DNA from: Bartonella harrusi
GTDB lineage: Bacteria > Pseudomonadota > Alphaproteobacteria > Rhizobiales > Rhizobiaceae
Direction of reading: 5' to 3'
Length of the DNA: 64,000 bases
Assembly: GCF_024297065.1 (NCBI RefSeq)
Contig: NZ_CP101114.1
Location: 1,764,501 to 1,828,500, forward strand
The translations under genes and the position numbers were made by a program. The notes under the pieces were generated by a model. The model made no database searches and was not told the DNA's origin. It saw only the letters and a list, made by a program, of their open reading frames with translations. Positions 28,830 through 39,749 of the stretch are shown piece by piece. Each line of letters starts with the position of its first letter. Position 1 is the stretch's first letter.

Positions 28830-29411
28830 CTACCCTCTTGCTTTCTCTTGGTAAACGGATTTCTCTTGTTTTCGGGTTAATTCCTCCAACTGCTGGATCT
28901 TTTTTTTCAACCGAGAAGTTAATCTTGCACGAAGCACCACAATGACTGGAACGGATAGAAAAACACATGCCGAAATCAAAAACAACGCCATAACAAAACA
29001 AACAAGCACCACAAATCTCTTCTCGTCTACATGAGGCCCCATCTGTTGAAAGAAAGCGATATAAACATAAGTTTTAAAAGCCATAATAATGAGAGAGAGA
29101 CAAGATACCAAGCTATAATCTTTCCAAGAAAAAGCGAGCCATTTTTGAAATATAAAGGCTTTTTCCTCTGTATCCAGAATGGAATTTTGGTACACTTGCT
29201 CTTTTTCACTTTTTTCAAGCTGACAAAAACGCTGTGGCTGCTCTTTGAGAGTGCGCTTTTGTTGCTTTACCCAATAATACAACCTCAAACGTTTGAAAAA
29301 AGCATAATAAGGCATCACAATGATCATATTCACAAAGATGGCAAAAACCACAACACTGAGAACCATAAAGAAAAAGAACGGCATTATGAGCATTATGAGT
29401 CCTGGTCCCAT
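28830..29411 (-). CDS. Membrane protein, B-A module fusion (193 aa)
   Basis: N-terminal B module (two-part hydrophobic stretch, then YYAFFKRLRLYYWVKQQKR) is followed by a charged linker and an A module: LAFSWKDYSLVSCLSLIIM, a second membrane hairpin with FLSVPVIVVLRARL, and the coiled-coil-like tail LKKKIQQLEELTRK. Begins 5 bases after the preceding A gene. Compare the fusions at 36490-37044 and 37069-37638. Confidence 0.7.
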   Translation of the reverse strand: MGPGLIMLIMPFFFFMVLSVVVFAIFVNMIIVMPYYAFFKRLRLYYWVKQQKRTLKEQPQRFCQLEKSEKEQVYQNSILDTEEKAFIFQKWLAFSWKDYSLVSCLSLIIMAFKTYVYIAFFQQMGPHVDEKRFVVLVCFVMALFLISACVFLSVPVIVVLRARLTSRLKKKIQQLEELTRKQEKSVYQEKARG

Positions 29412-29416
29412 AACGC

Positions 29417-29779
29417 TTATCCCCTCACCGCTTCGTCTTGCTGCTCAGTTACCTTTTCTTTTTGCTGCATGGTTTTTTTCAACTTCCGTTCTCGCATACT
29501 GTGAATCCCCCAAAGAATAGGGAAAGGTGTGAGAATACAAAGCCAAATAAAAACTGGCAGGAGGAAAATCACATACCCCACACCGCTCCACCCCTGCAAC
29601 GTCTGCATAGTGGTCTTTGCATAAGCAGGAACGTTTAAAGCCATCATGATGGGAAATGCGCAGAGCATTATAAAAAAGCTCTGTAATATGATTTTATAAT
29701 TTTCACATGAAAAAACCAATGATTTTTTATATGAAAAAGAAGTTCGTCCTTTATAAGACGTTGCGTTTTTCTTCTTCAT
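29417..29779 (-). CDS. Membrane protein, A module (120 aa)
   Basis: A module alone: KKSLVFSCENYKIILQSFFI leading into membrane segment 1, membrane segment 2 (YVIFLLPVFIWLCILTPFPI) and the tail RKLKKTMQQKEK. First gene of its cluster, with a well-formed promoter upstream (29838-29866). Confidence 0.7.
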   Translation of the reverse strand: MKKKNATSYKGRTSFSYKKSLVFSCENYKIILQSFFIMLCAFPIMMALNVPAYAKTTMQTLQGWSGVGYVIFLLPVFIWLCILTPFPILWGIHSMRERKLKKTMQQKEKVTEQQDEAVRG

Positions 29780-29837
29780 TTTTTCCCCTGCTTTTTAACT
29801 GTTTATTGCCCTTAAGTTTTTATCCTATCCTTCACAG

Positions 29838-29866
29838 CATATAAAAGGATTCTTCATTTTTCTCAA
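29838..29866 (-). promoter_or_regulatory. Sigma70-type promoter of an A/B cluster
   Basis: On the minus strand: TTGAGA, 17 bases, TATATG. The same arrangement with a shared spacer start (AAAA) precedes the cluster at 32382, showing a conserved promoter. Confidence 0.6.
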
Positions 29867-29879
29867 CAACTGATTTTTT

Positions 29880-30345
29880 GAAGCGAATAACTTTAAACAC
29901 ACCCTCTCCATAAATTTTCCTTCCCCTCCATTATAAGATCCATGCTTTACTGGAATTTCTCAATCTGCGTTGGAAGAGGACCACAGATATTTGCATCCAC
30001 ACACCAAACATCTGCACCACCCTGCTTCGCAATCGACACCATTGACGTATTGATGTATAAAAAGAAGATTATAACTATCGTATTTACCCTTTTCTCACAA
30101 TCATTTTCATCATACACGATGAAACTGTGTTCCTTTCATTGTTATTTTTTTCTCAACAGCTTTTTTAGATCCCCTCTTTAATTTTAGGTCCCCTCTTTAT
30201 ACTGCATATTGTACAGCTGCGAGTCTCTCACTCTAAAAGACTGAGCAGTTTCCCTTTTCATGGGCACTTTTCAACAACGTGTTCCAGCAAATTATGACGG
30301 ATTTTTTCCCTTTGTTCCCTCTTTTTCTATCACCACAGTGCATTC
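29880..30345. other. No gene seen
   Basis: AT-rich plus-strand frame of 79 codons at 29942 lacks a ribosome binding site and homology. Otherwise nothing recognised. Confidence 0.35.
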
Positions 30346-31325
30346 AAGATGAATCCCCCAATAGCAGCCTGACGCAAGCCTAATACCAAACCGATCCCTT
30401 GGGTCGGCGCAAGCCCGATATAAACCAGATACCAACCCGATGCAAAGGGGCCTCTCCTGCCATATCAACACACGGATCAACACAAGGACACCATCCAGCG
30501 GAAGCCTCCCCAAAAGCCCCAACAAACCTTGAAGATGTCTTGACCCAAAAGCAAAAACAGCTTTCCTTCTCCAAAGCCCTTTGTACGAGAGCATTAAATC
30601 TCCCGATCAACCAAGCAAAGCAAGAGTTGCAAAATATCAAAGAGCAATAAAAAGCCCCCTAGGTTCTCCTTTTTTGCCAAGATGAATCCCCCAATAGCAG
30701 CCTGACGCAAGCCTAATACCAAACCGATCCCTTGGGTCGGCGCAAGCCCGATATAAACCAGATACCAACCCGATGCAAAGGGGCCTCTCCTGCCATATCA
30801 ACAAACGGATCAACACAAGGACACCATCCAGCCGAAGCCTCCCCAAAAGCCCCAACAAACCTTGAAGATGTCTTGACCCAAAAGCAAAAACAGCTTTCCT
30901 TCTCCAAAGCCCTTTGTACGAGAGCATTAAATCTCCCGATCAACCAAGCAAAGCAAGAGTTGCAAAATATCAAAGAGCAATAAAAAGCCCCCTAGGTTCT
31001 CCTTTTTTGCCAAGATGAATCCCCCAATAGCAGCCTGACGCAAGCCTAATACCAAACCGATCCCTTGGGTCGGCGCAAACCCGATATAAACCAGATACCA
31101 ACCCGATGCAAAGGGGCCTCTCCTGCCATATCAACACACGGATCAACACAAGGACACCATCCAGCCGAAACCTCCCCAAAAGCCCCAACAAACCTTGAAG
31201 ATGTCTTGACCCAAAAGCAAAAACAGCTTTCCTTCTCCAAAGCCCTTTGTACGAGAGCATTAAATCTCCCGATCAACCAAGCAAAGCAAGAGTTGCAAAA
31301 TATCAAAGAGCAATAAAAAGCCCCC
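30346..31325 (-). repeat. 333-bp tandem repeat, 3 copies
   Basis: Units start at 30346, 30679 and 31012 (AAGATGAATCCCCCAATAGC) and are nearly identical. The period is 111 codons, so the same frame stays open per unit on both strands. On the minus strand the end of each unit (DILQLLLCLVDREI) continues the frame of the family C pseudogene, suggesting the array arose by duplication of that gene's 3' region. Confidence 0.93.
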
Positions 31326-31800
31326 TAAGCTCTCCCCTTTTCCAAAAGGCAGTCTCTTTTTCCAAAGTGGAGGAGCCACTTGGAAACGAAGCCTTTCATG
31401 CAAATCACAATCTTCCACCATCCTCTTTAAAGCTTTATCGAGAGCTTTCGTGAATTGCCCCACACGCACCCTTTCTTGAAAGATTTTCCATTCCTTCCTC
31501 ACAAAGGTCAATTGTATGGCAAGCAAAGGTTTTGCATAATGAGAATCAAGAATACGACAAACTATGGCAAGAATCTCGTTCATCACGCAAATTACAATCA
31601 CATTGGAAACAGTTCTTCCTTTTCTTATCCTCACAAGCCCTTCATTTTCTCATGATGATAGAAGAAGAATCCTTCGTGATCGGATAATGATAGAGCGCAA
31701 GACAACCACCTTTTTTTGCAATTCCACAGGCCATCACAAAGTTTTTAAAGCACTATCGCACTTTGCATCATAAGCGCTTCATCATCATTTTCACAAAGTG
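31260..31800 (-). pseudogene. Family C pseudogene, copy 2
   Basis: Minus-strand frames NDDEALMMQSAIVL (with a stop), SDHEGFFFYHHEK and then ILDSHYAKPLLAIQLTFVRK ... FTKALDKALKRM ... RFQVAPPLWKKRLPFGKG. Homologous in order to 27208-27631. Begins just after the B gene at 31815. Confidence 0.5.
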
Positions 31801-31814
31801 CGTTGCGTACTTTT

Positions 31815-32030
31815 TTACACATCCGCTACACCATTTTCCCGACATGCCGGCACCAGTGCTGTATGATTTTCTTGAAGCACCCTTTTCAATTCTTTTTTTA
31901 CCTGGCGATTCATTCTCACCCGCTTGAAGACAGAGTAATAAAGTGCAAAAATTAACATGTTAATGAAAAGTGCAAAGACAGCGACGAACAGAGCCGCCAC
32001 ACTGATTAATATGATCAAATCACGGTCCAT
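31815..32030 (-). CDS. Small membrane protein, B module (71 aa)
   Basis: One membrane segment (LFVAVFALFINMLIFALYY) and the basic exit SVFKRVRMNRQVKKELKRVL. Starts 4 bases after the A gene upstream. Function unknown. Confidence 0.7.
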   Translation of the reverse strand: MDRDLIILISVAALFVAVFALFINMLIFALYYSVFKRVRMNRQVKKELKRVLQENHTALVPACRENGVADV

Positions 32031-32034
32031 TTTC

Positions 32035-32382
32035 TTATTGCTCCTGAGGTGTTTTTTCTCGTTGTCGAATTGCTTCTTCCAATTTTTGGATATTTTTTTT
32101 CAAAACAGACCCCAATATGATACGAAGCACCAACGTAACCGGTATAAGAAGAAGAATACATACCGCTATGAAGGCAACAATCAGTATGATAAAAGCAAGC
32201 GTAGTAGCTTGCCACTCTGTTAATTTCCACCCTAACAGGATTGGTACAAAGAGAGCCACTCTTAGCACAATAATAACAACAGCAATACAGAAGATCACTT
32301 TATATTCTCTGCTTGAAAGAAACACGTCTTCAAACAAAAAAGAGCGCGGCTCTTTGTCGATTTCCAAATTTTTCCCCTTCAT
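32035..32382 (-). CDS. Membrane protein, A module (115 aa)
   Basis: Soluble lead, FLSSREYKVIFCIAVVIIVL (membrane segment 1), a short loop, membrane segment 2 (LIVAFIAVCILLLIPVTLVL) and the tail LKKNIQKLEEAIRQRE, which looks amphipathic. The simplest A-B pair of the window, with its own promoter. Confidence 0.7.
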   Translation of the reverse strand: MKGKNLEIDKEPRSFLFEDVFLSSREYKVIFCIAVVIIVLRVALFVPILLGWKLTEWQATTLAFIILIVAFIAVCILLLIPVTLVLRIILGSVLKKNIQKLEEAIRQREKTPQEQ

Positions 32383-32433
32383 TTTTCCCCTTTTTCATTT
32401 TGCTCGTTTATGAAGATATTGCTCACCTCGCGC

Positions 32434-32462
32434 TATATAAAGAAGATCTTTGTTTTTCTCAA
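32434..32462 (-). promoter_or_regulatory. Sigma70-type promoter of an A/B cluster
   Basis: Minus strand TTGAGA-N17-TATATA, closely matching the promoter at 29838-29866 in sequence and distance to the A gene. Confidence 0.6.
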
Positions 32463-32639
32463 CACTTGATTGCATTAAACCCGTTTTATAACCATCATTT
32501 TAATTTTCCCTCTTTTGTGACGAAAGGATCTCAACAAGATCTCTTGTGCTTTTGATGACAAATATCGCTCCTTCATCCCCCACAAGAAGTCCCTACTCTC
32601 TTCATTCTTATTTTCAGTCTGACTGATTAAATAATATTT

Positions 32640-33780
32640 CTATTTAAACAATATTACATTGACAGGAATTGCGGATCTCTCGCTCTCAATTCTGATAACA
32701 AATCACTCTGCCATAAACAATCGATCTGGTCGTCATTGCAAACAAAGCGTGACAGAGTTGTTTTGTCTTTTCCATCTCTTCTGTCTCAACATAACCGGTT
32801 CAAGATCGATTTTGGAACCCTTCCATGGCAAATATTTTACCGGCAAAGCCATACCAAACAAGGCAACACCATACTCTCTTATGAGTAAAAATCACCAGCA
32901 AAAACAACATCGACAGGGCATACTCACTCAAGAGCCGTATGGATAATGCCGCACAACACTATCTACCACTAAGCACCAATATCTCTATGCAAAAAGTGTA
33001 CCAAGCACCATCTACAATGCCATCCTCTTGTGATGAGAAGGCAAAGAATAAAGGGGATGAATTTGCAACAAACGAGTTTTTAACATGCAAGAGATAATCA
33101 AAAAAGCACAAGACCTTACCTTTATAAACGGTATAAACCACGCAGTGCTATACTCTCTTATGAGTAAAAATCATCAAAAACGGCACCAAAAAGGCAACAC
33201 GAGCAGAGCCATACCAGCAAAGTGCACCAGCAAGGAATGCTGGCTCAAGAGCCATACGATACCACACAACACTATCTACCGCTAAGCACCAATGTCTCTA
33301 TGCAAAAAGTGTACCAAGCACCATCTACAATGCCATCCTCTTGTGATGAGAAGGCAAAGAATAAAGGGGATGAATTTGCAACAAACGAGTTTTTAACATG
33401 CAAGAGATAATCAAAAAAGCACAATACCTTACCTTTATAAACGGTATAAACCACGCAGTGCTATACTCTCTTATGAGTAAAAATCATCAAAAACGGCACC
33501 AAAAAGGCAACACGAGCAGAGCCATACCAGCAAAGTGCACCAGCAAGGAATGCTGGCTCAAGAGCCATACGATACCACACAACACTATCTACCGCTAAGC
33601 ACCAATGTCTCTATGCAAAAAGTGTACCAAGCACCATCTACAATGCCATCCTCTTGTGATGAGAAGGCAAAGAATAAAGGGGATGAATTTGCAACAAACG
33701 AGTTTTTAACATGCAAGAGATAATCAAAAAAGCACAATACCTTACCTTTATAAACGGTATAATCTTTACGCAGCAATACA
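32640..33780. repeat. 313-bp tandem repeat, 3 copies
   Basis: CACCAAT[G/A]TCTCTATGC starts at 32974, 33287 and 33600. Each unit contains TTTTTAACATGCAAGAGATA and CTCTTATGAGTAAAAATCA. Short open frames of 60-66 codons occur on both strands without homology. Confidence 0.93.
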
Positions 33781-33874
33781 GTCTCTTGTTAGTGAAGATC
33801 AAACGCTACCATACATCTTGTGAATTCATTGCGTGTTGCTCTTAATGCGCTTCAAAAGCACTCTGATCGTTAGT

Positions 33875-34611
33875 TTAAAAATTTGTTAAATATTGCTTCC
33901 ATTTTTCAAAAGAGCTGTATCTCACAGGTGTCCGTACACTTCTTTTGGGCAGCATTATACGATATACTCTTCTAGCAAGATCGCATACTCTCGCTGTGTT
34001 TTTAAAACGGATGATCTCGTTATCTAATATCATCTGCTCTGTACGAACAGTTTGCTCTTTTCGGCTAATGCCATTTGGAGAATCCAAAAACTTTTCTGCA
34101 TATTCAAACATTGGGTCATTAAAATGTGTTTCAAATTTTCCTTGAAAAAAAATGGTTGTGCAGAGAAGGCAAAGAATCATAAAATTTTTCTCCACGAATT
34201 CTAAAATTTTCAAGTTCAGTTTTTAAGTCGTTAAATGTGAGTGTTGGCATACTTTTATCACCTTGCCACAAATCAGAAAAGCGTCCACAAAAAACAAGTA
34301 CTATATGGTAATACTTTAAAATATCAAATTTTGAAGGATTGCTTGGCAATGTTATGAAATATCTCCCAAAATCGCTATCGTCATGTGGCATGGGTATGGT
34401 ACTTTTTATATTTTTATAAAAATCGTCCATAGGGAATCTTGTACTTTTTAACCTTTCTAGGTATTGCGATTCTGTATAATTTTCCACGCATATATTTTTC
34501 GTAAAGCTTATCGCACTTATCTAGACTATCTACCCTAGTACATCCCAATAATATTGGTATAGAAACAAAGGCTATAAATGTTATAGTGCGTATTATGAAA
34601 AGTGATTTCAT
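33875..34611 (-). pseudogene. Broken lipoprotein gene
   Basis: Starts as a lipoprotein (signal segment, lipobox ILLGC), then needs a frameshift near 34490 to reach ENYTESQYLERLKS ... FRIRGEKFYDSLPSLHNHF and a second near 34140 to reach FETHFNDPMFEYAEKF ... KKLARRV-like C-terminus. The three frames overlap in order and would form one protein of about 235 residues. Two independent frameshifts make it a pseudogene unless they are sequencing errors. Family not recognised. Confidence 0.6.
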
Positions 34612-34889
34612 AACTTAACCCTTTAAATTTTTATCATTAACACTGCACAACCGATTCACTTTAAATATATCAATATGTGCTCTTTTAACGTTGGAAATGG
34701 TATTTAATGCCATTGCTGTACTTGGTTCTATTCCATCTAAACAAGGGAAAATGCAGTGTAAAATCCCCCGCATTTATAGATTTTTATTATTTGGAAGACG
34801 TATTGTATAACATTAGACAATACAGAGCCAATTCCACCAGTCAAAAGAAAATGGATACAACTAAAACGTGTGTATGGAGTGTGTAAAAT

Positions 34890-35560
34890 TCATTCCTAAT
34901 AAAACAACTCGTATTTAAAAAAAAGCTGTCATGAGAGATGCTAAGAATACTGGTAACAAAAGCAACAATAAAGGATTCTGCGCAATCAGGAAGCCCGTAT
35001 GAAAGTGCGGATCGAGACGGAGTGGCATCTCTTCCTTCTCTATGGTTCTCATCTATAATTCTCAGAAAATGCTCCAGAATCCCCAATGAAGAGAAGACAA
35101 GAGCGAGGCACAAAGCACAAAATTACCATCACGAGAAATGGGATGAGAAACGCAATATGGTTTGGAAGCAGGTATGATTGGTATCGTCATGGTGTCGATG
35201 TTTTTGGTTTAATGTGCATTTTCTCTATAAAACAACTCGTATTTTAAAAAAAGCTGTCATGAGAGATACTAAGAATACTGGTAACAAAAGCAACAATAAA
35301 GGATTCTGCGCAATCAGGAAGCCCGTATAAAAGTGCGGATCGAGACGGAGTGGCATCTCTTCCTTCTCTATGGTTCTCATCTATAATTCTTAGAAAATGC
35401 TCCAGAATCCTCAATGAAGAGAGGACAAGAGCGAGGCACAAAGCACAAAATTACCATCACGAGAAATGGGATGAGAAACGCAATATGGTTTGGAAGCAGG
35501 TATGATTGGTATCGTCATGGTGTCGATGTTTTTGGTTTAATGTATATTGTCTATGAAGCA
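34890..35560. repeat. 328-bp tandem repeat, 2 copies
   Basis: AAAACAACTCGTATTT... at about 34901 repeats at about 35229 with few changes. The minus strand reads as part of a hydrophobic protein (LGILEHFLRIIDENHREGRD). No intact gene. Confidence 0.9.
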
Positions 35561-35769
35561 AAGTTTATACAAAAAGATTGCCATTAAAGATGCGTATACC
35601 ACAGAACCTGTCATTAAAATCAAATTGATGTCCCACAGCAAAGCTTTGATAATAAAATAATCTAGGGTCTCAAGCATTGCCAAGCAATACAAATCTCGTA
35701 AAATACCACAAAGCATCATGCAAAAAATGCTTTACAGCTTTTTCATCACAGCAAGTCATTGTACCAATT

Positions 35770-35885
35770 ACTTGGCACGACACAACTTCCCTCTTTGAAA
35801 AAGAAGTATAAAGCACAAGAATATTTCCTTAACAGAAAAATCAAAAGTAATCGCTAGAAAAAACAGCAATGAAGAAACACGAAAA
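35770..35885 (-). pseudogene. Degraded B module
   Basis: A minus-strand trace ILVLYTSFSKR resembles the B exit motif and lies just after the A gene at 35958, where the alternating pattern predicts a B module. Stops interrupt the rest. Confidence 0.35.
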
Positions 35886-35957
35886 GGCTTCCGTTTTTCC
35901 CACGCACAAGATGGGATGTGTTCCCCACCGCAGGATTAGGATGGGCACCATCTTTCT

Positions 35958-36299
35958 TTATCTTTGGCTCTCTTCTTCCAATTGCTGAATCATTTTTTTT
36001 AATTTACGCGTTACTATAATATGGAGCACCCAAATAATCGGAGAAAAGACAAGAGCACAGCCAAGAATCCATGCAAGCGGCTGTAAGATTGTAAAGGAAA
36101 GGAAATCATATCCGCCGCCTACTATGCATAATCCTAAAAACCCGCATACGATCTCCAATCCTAAAAAAAAGGGAAACGGAGCAGTCATCATGACCACAGA
36201 AATATAAAATATTCTTTTATAGTCTTGTTTCGAAAGGGTCCATTTTTCTTCAAAAAACGAAGGAAGAGTCTTCTTCTCAAACATTGAATTCTGCTTCAC
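35958..36299 (-). CDS. Membrane protein, A module (113 aa)
   Basis: Lead with WTLSKQDYKRIFYISVVMM, two membrane regions (the second PLAWILGCALVFSPIIWVLH) and the tail RKLKKMIQQLEEESQR. Starts 9 bases after the B gene. Last intact member of the largest cluster. Confidence 0.68.
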   Translation of the reverse strand: MKQNSMFEKKTLPSFFEEKWTLSKQDYKRIFYISVVMMTAPFPFFLGLEIVCGFLGLCIVGGGYDFLSFTILQPLAWILGCALVFSPIIWVLHIIVTRKLKKMIQQLEEESQR

Positions 36300-36308
36300 T
36301 TTACTTTT

Positions 36309-36500
36309 TTATTTTACTGTTTTTTCAATTCTTGCATCGCACTCTTGAAGCACTTTTAATGCTGTTTTTGCTTTACAATAGAGCCTCGCACGCTTGAAAA
36401 ACAAGTAAAAAATGACCAAAATCGGTACGGTAACGATAAAGCCCATGATGACCGAAGTCAAAAAATTGAGGGTCAAGAATGTTACAAAACTACTCGTCAT
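36309..36500 (-). CDS. Small membrane protein, B module (63 aa)
   Basis: Starts at MTSSFVTFLTLNFL (ATG at 36500); the frame is open six codons further up. Membrane segment followed by FYLFFKRARLYCKAKTALK. Overlaps the stop of the preceding gene by 11 bases, implying coupled translation. Confidence 0.65.
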   Translation of the reverse strand: MTSSFVTFLTLNFLTSVIMGFIVTVPILVIFYLFFKRARLYCKAKTALKVLQECDARIEKTVK

Positions 36501-37044
36501 GTTTTCCTCCACGCACATCCTGCATGCAAAGTGTTGTCTCTTGTCGCATCGTTCCCTCTTCCAGTTGCTGGATTGTTTTTTTCAATTTACCAGTCAATTT
36601 GATGCAGAATAACCCGACGATTGGTGCAAAAGAAATAAAAAAGGCCGATAGAAGACTCAAGAGCAGAGCGATAAAAAGGCTCACGTCATTTTTCCATCCT
36701 GCCATATTTGCTGTAAAAAATGCAGTTTTTAAAAGCGCTATGATGAGAGAGAGACAACAGATTATTTTCAACTCTCTTGGCCAAAGCAACAGAGATTCCT
36801 TCAAATGAAAGGCAGACACTGTTGTCTCCAATTTTGCTTTTTGTTCTCTGTCTCCCCGTTGCTGAGAATCGAAGGGATGGGTTGCACTTTTTTTCAGTTC
36901 TCCAAGCATATTAAAGTATAACCTCACCTGCTTGATGAAAAAATAAAAAAGCCCAACGATAAACATACCAACTATAATGGTTGCGATGATGAGTCCTAGA
37001 AGACCCCAAATTCCTAAAAAAACAAGCACTTTCTTCCCTCTCAC
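36490..37044 (-). CDS. Membrane protein, B-A module fusion (184 aa)
   Basis: B module (IIVGMFIVGLFYFFIKQVRL), charged linker, A module (LLLWPRELKIICCLSLIIAL, then FFISFAPIVGLFCIKLTG) and the tail LKKTIQQLEEGTMRQ. Same architecture as 28830-29411. Function unknown; inner membrane expected. Confidence 0.7.
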   Translation of the reverse strand: MRGKKVLVFLGIWGLLGLIIATIIVGMFIVGLFYFFIKQVRLYFNMLGELKKSATHPFDSQQRGDREQKAKLETTVSAFHLKESLLLWPRELKIICCLSLIIALLKTAFFTANMAGWKNDVSLFIALLLSLLSAFFISFAPIVGLFCIKLTGKLKKTIQQLEEGTMRQETTLCMQDVRGGKHDE

Positions 37045-37068
37045 ATTGTATTTATCGCTTGAGCTGCT

Positions 37069-37638
37069 TTAAGCAAAATTTTCCAATCTTTTCATTTTCT
37101 TCTTCACTTTCAGATTAAGTATACCGTAGAAGATTAAAATTATCGGTAAGGAAAAAGCCACCAATGCGATGCTCAAAAAGACGATAAGAGAGAAAAAAGA
37201 ATACACAGCAAATAAGAAAGGTTCACTCGTCATCAACTGTTTTAAGTCCATTCCTTGTAACAGTTTTTCTCCTGCCATACCGACCGAAATGAGGAAAGGC
37301 AAGAAAATCAAAACAAAGACCATCAGAGAGAAAATGAAGATTCTTTTATAATCCTTTTTGGAAAGAACCAAAGATTCTTTGAATGAAGAGAGATAAGCTT
37401 TCACATCAAATATTGGTCCATTTTCTTCTATTTTCTTTTCGTGACCGCTGAAGCGCTGTGTTGTATCCTTTTTAAGTTTTTTAAAGGTTTTGGAAAGCCC
37501 GCGTGCACGGCAAAGACGTTTAATAAAAGAGTAATAAACAGCAACAATTGCCATATTGGCACTAATGCTTACCATACTAAAAAGGATGACCAGCAACCCA
37601 ACGACGAAAATGACGGACAACGTTGCCAAAAGATCCAT
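37069..37638 (-). CDS. Membrane protein, B-A module fusion (189 aa)
   Basis: B module ending AIVAVYYSFIKRLCRARG, linker with FKKLKKDTTQRFSGHEKK, then A module (LVLSKKDYKRIFIFSLMVFV, a second membrane segment IALVAFSLPIILIFYG) and the short tail KKKMKRLENFA. Lies 37 bases after the A gene and 24 bases before the next fusion. Confidence 0.7.
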   Translation of the reverse strand: MDLLATLSVIFVVGLLVILFSMVSISANMAIVAVYYSFIKRLCRARGLSKTFKKLKKDTTQRFSGHEKKIEENGPIFDVKAYLSSFKESLVLSKKDYKRIFIFSLMVFVLIFLPFLISVGMAGEKLLQGMDLKQLMTSEPFLFAVYSFFSLIVFLSIALVAFSLPIILIFYGILNLKVKKKMKRLENFA

Positions 37639-37675
37639 TTTTTTCCTACCCTGTTCTATGAAACCATGAAATGTG

Positions 37676-38191
37676 CTATTGAGATGACTTTCCCAATTGC
37701 TGCTCCAATTGCTGGACCATGCCCTTCAATTCACGTTTCACCATAAGGCGGACAACAACAACAACTGGAAAGAGCGCGAGAAGCGCTCCCAAAATAAATT
37801 GTGGCATCATAAGTATATAAGCCCAAACGCCATTCCACCCAGCGGCACGATACAATTCTGTCATACTCATTTCACTAGAAAAAAATCCCATCAAGAATAT
37901 ATCTTTCAAATTTTCCAGAAGCGTTTTATGAAGATTTTCTTGAAACATTGCCTCAGCTTGTTCCTTAGACACCACATGAAACAACCCCATAGGTTGGATG
38001 CATGCTACAACAACCAAAAACACTAATATGATAAGGGATAGGAAAAAGAGTATGACATAATCTTTTGTAGAGAGAGCCATCTTATCTTTAAAAGCAAGCA
38101 GCCGATATTCTTTATCAAAAACGCTCTGAGAGACAAAGTCCGCACCTTCACGCTGTTGCAAAGATTGCTGTTGTGGTTTGTCTGTGGTCAC
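37676..38191 (-). CDS. Membrane protein, A module (171 aa)
   Basis: First gene of the largest cluster. A Gln-rich soluble lead (TTDKPQQQSLQQREG), MALSTKDYVILFFLSLIILV, an enlarged loop of about 50 residues, a second membrane segment (FILGALLALFPVVVVVRLMV) and the tail RELKGMVQQLEQQLGK. The start is a GTG at 38191 behind a GGGGGGAG box. The longest A version seen here. Confidence 0.7.
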   Translation of the reverse strand: MTTDKPQQQSLQQREGADFVSQSVFDKEYRLLAFKDKMALSTKDYVILFFLSLIILVFLVVVACIQPMGLFHVVSKEQAEAMFQENLHKTLLENLKDIFLMGFFSSEMSMTELYRAAGWNGVWAYILMMPQFILGALLALFPVVVVVRLMVKRELKGMVQQLEQQLGKSSQ

Positions 38192-38209
38192 GTTACGCTC
38201 CCCCCTTCA

Positions 38210-38929
38210 TAAATATTTTAGACACGCAAAAAATAAGCTATCTAACGAAAATGCTTCTCACAACCACGCAAATTGCATTCCATCCTCATCCTTTTCAGTT
38301 TCTCAACAAAAGGAGGGACACTGTCATACACTCTAAACACTGTCACACACTTTGGAGAGAATGACGGATCATGCCAACGAGCACTGCGAAACTGGGGAAT
38401 CTCACTAGCATCTAAAATAAGAAAAGTAAAACACTTTTAAGAGTAAAAGAAGATAAAAACAAACTTACCGCACATAAAAATGAATGTATGACTTTGTCCC
38501 TCTAGAACTCTGCATAACAACACCCCTCTAAACTTGTCAGTGATCGTTTTCCTATTGAAGAGCTTTTGATGCCTTTTTTATTGTTTTTTTGATGGTTTGT
38601 GTTTTCTCAATATTGAATCATTTTTCACCACACAAAACAAAAGAATACAGAACAACAAAGGAGAGGTGTATGATAAAACATTATGCTAAGCGTCCCACAA
38701 TAAGATGATGACAACACAATAGGCTTCACTTTTCCAGTGCAATACCATTTAAAAAAGGGAAATCTTATTAAAAATGGAATGAAAAATAATGCGTTTCTTT
38801 TGAGAAAAGAATCATCGATAACAAAGCCCTATCAATTTATTTTGCTGCGTTTTTTTGTTAATGTGGAAAAACCCTTGACTTTGTGTCTGTCTCATTCATG
38901 AAGGAGCAAACCGGACGACCCTTCTCTTT
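38210..38929. other. No gene seen
   Basis: AT-rich sequence with short frames only; no RNA gene recognised. Confidence 0.35.
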
Positions 38930-39165
38930 ACCCCTATGTTGCAACAACTCTTGCATTCACACGATTCATGAAAGGCATTTGCCTCCTTTCCTCACGCGTT
39001 TTATCCACACGATCATCCCACTTGTGACGTACAAGGAGAGGGTTTTGCTTGAGACAATAAAAGGGAGTAAAACGAAAGGATTTTACGATATTCAGATCCA
39101 TCATTCTAGATGCAAAACGATAAATTATCTTTATAAATTAATTTGTTATCTTGCCAAAGAACAGT
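38930..39165 (-). pseudogene. Remnant: integrase 5' end plus leader
   Basis: Minus strand: AATTAATTTATAAAGATAAT leader, GTACGTCACAAGTGGGATGA and GGCAAATGCCTTTCATGAAT, the same series as at 44.6 and 60.4 kb. Coding part lost after a few codons. Confidence 0.55.
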
Positions 39166-39749
39166 CTTATCCCAAGGACAGTCTTACCCCAAGAACAACC
39201 TTAAGAGAGACACTCCCGCACCTCTCTCACATGACCCTTTGATTGCCCACAGAAGAGTAAGCTATAAAGGCAAAGAAACAAATCCATACAAGAAGCACCA
39301 GCGTCAAAGAAAAAAGATTGCTTTTATGAACAGGAGAAAACTGTCGATCTTCTGTACGATAAATCACAAATTCTACTGTTTATCCTGCTTATCCTACACA
39401 ATTTTCATGGAGGGCACAAAATTATCCCTTATCCAATGGCCCTTATGACTTCTTGTCAAAACAGCTCCCTTGATCCCGTGTCAGAACGGCCCTTCTTATC
39501 CCTTATCAGAATAGTGTTTTTGAAACCTCCACCTTATTCAAACTCTCAGAGAAAAAGAAAGCAAAAAACTCTTTAGCTCTGCTCAAAAGGAACAGTTTTT
39601 TAAAGGAAAGGAGCAATACTTTTACGCGGTTTTGATCTCTCCTTTTCTCTTCTCACCAAGATTTGATAAAAATGCACTTTCTGAGCATATGCTAGAGCGT
39701 ATGCTTATAGCATATGCTTATCTCTATAACCTTGACTTTATGACCTTGT
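39166..39749. other. No gene seen; short iterated octamers
   Basis: Three GCRTATGC octamers (39685, 39697, 39710) lie 12-13 bases apart. No supported open frame. Confidence 0.35.
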
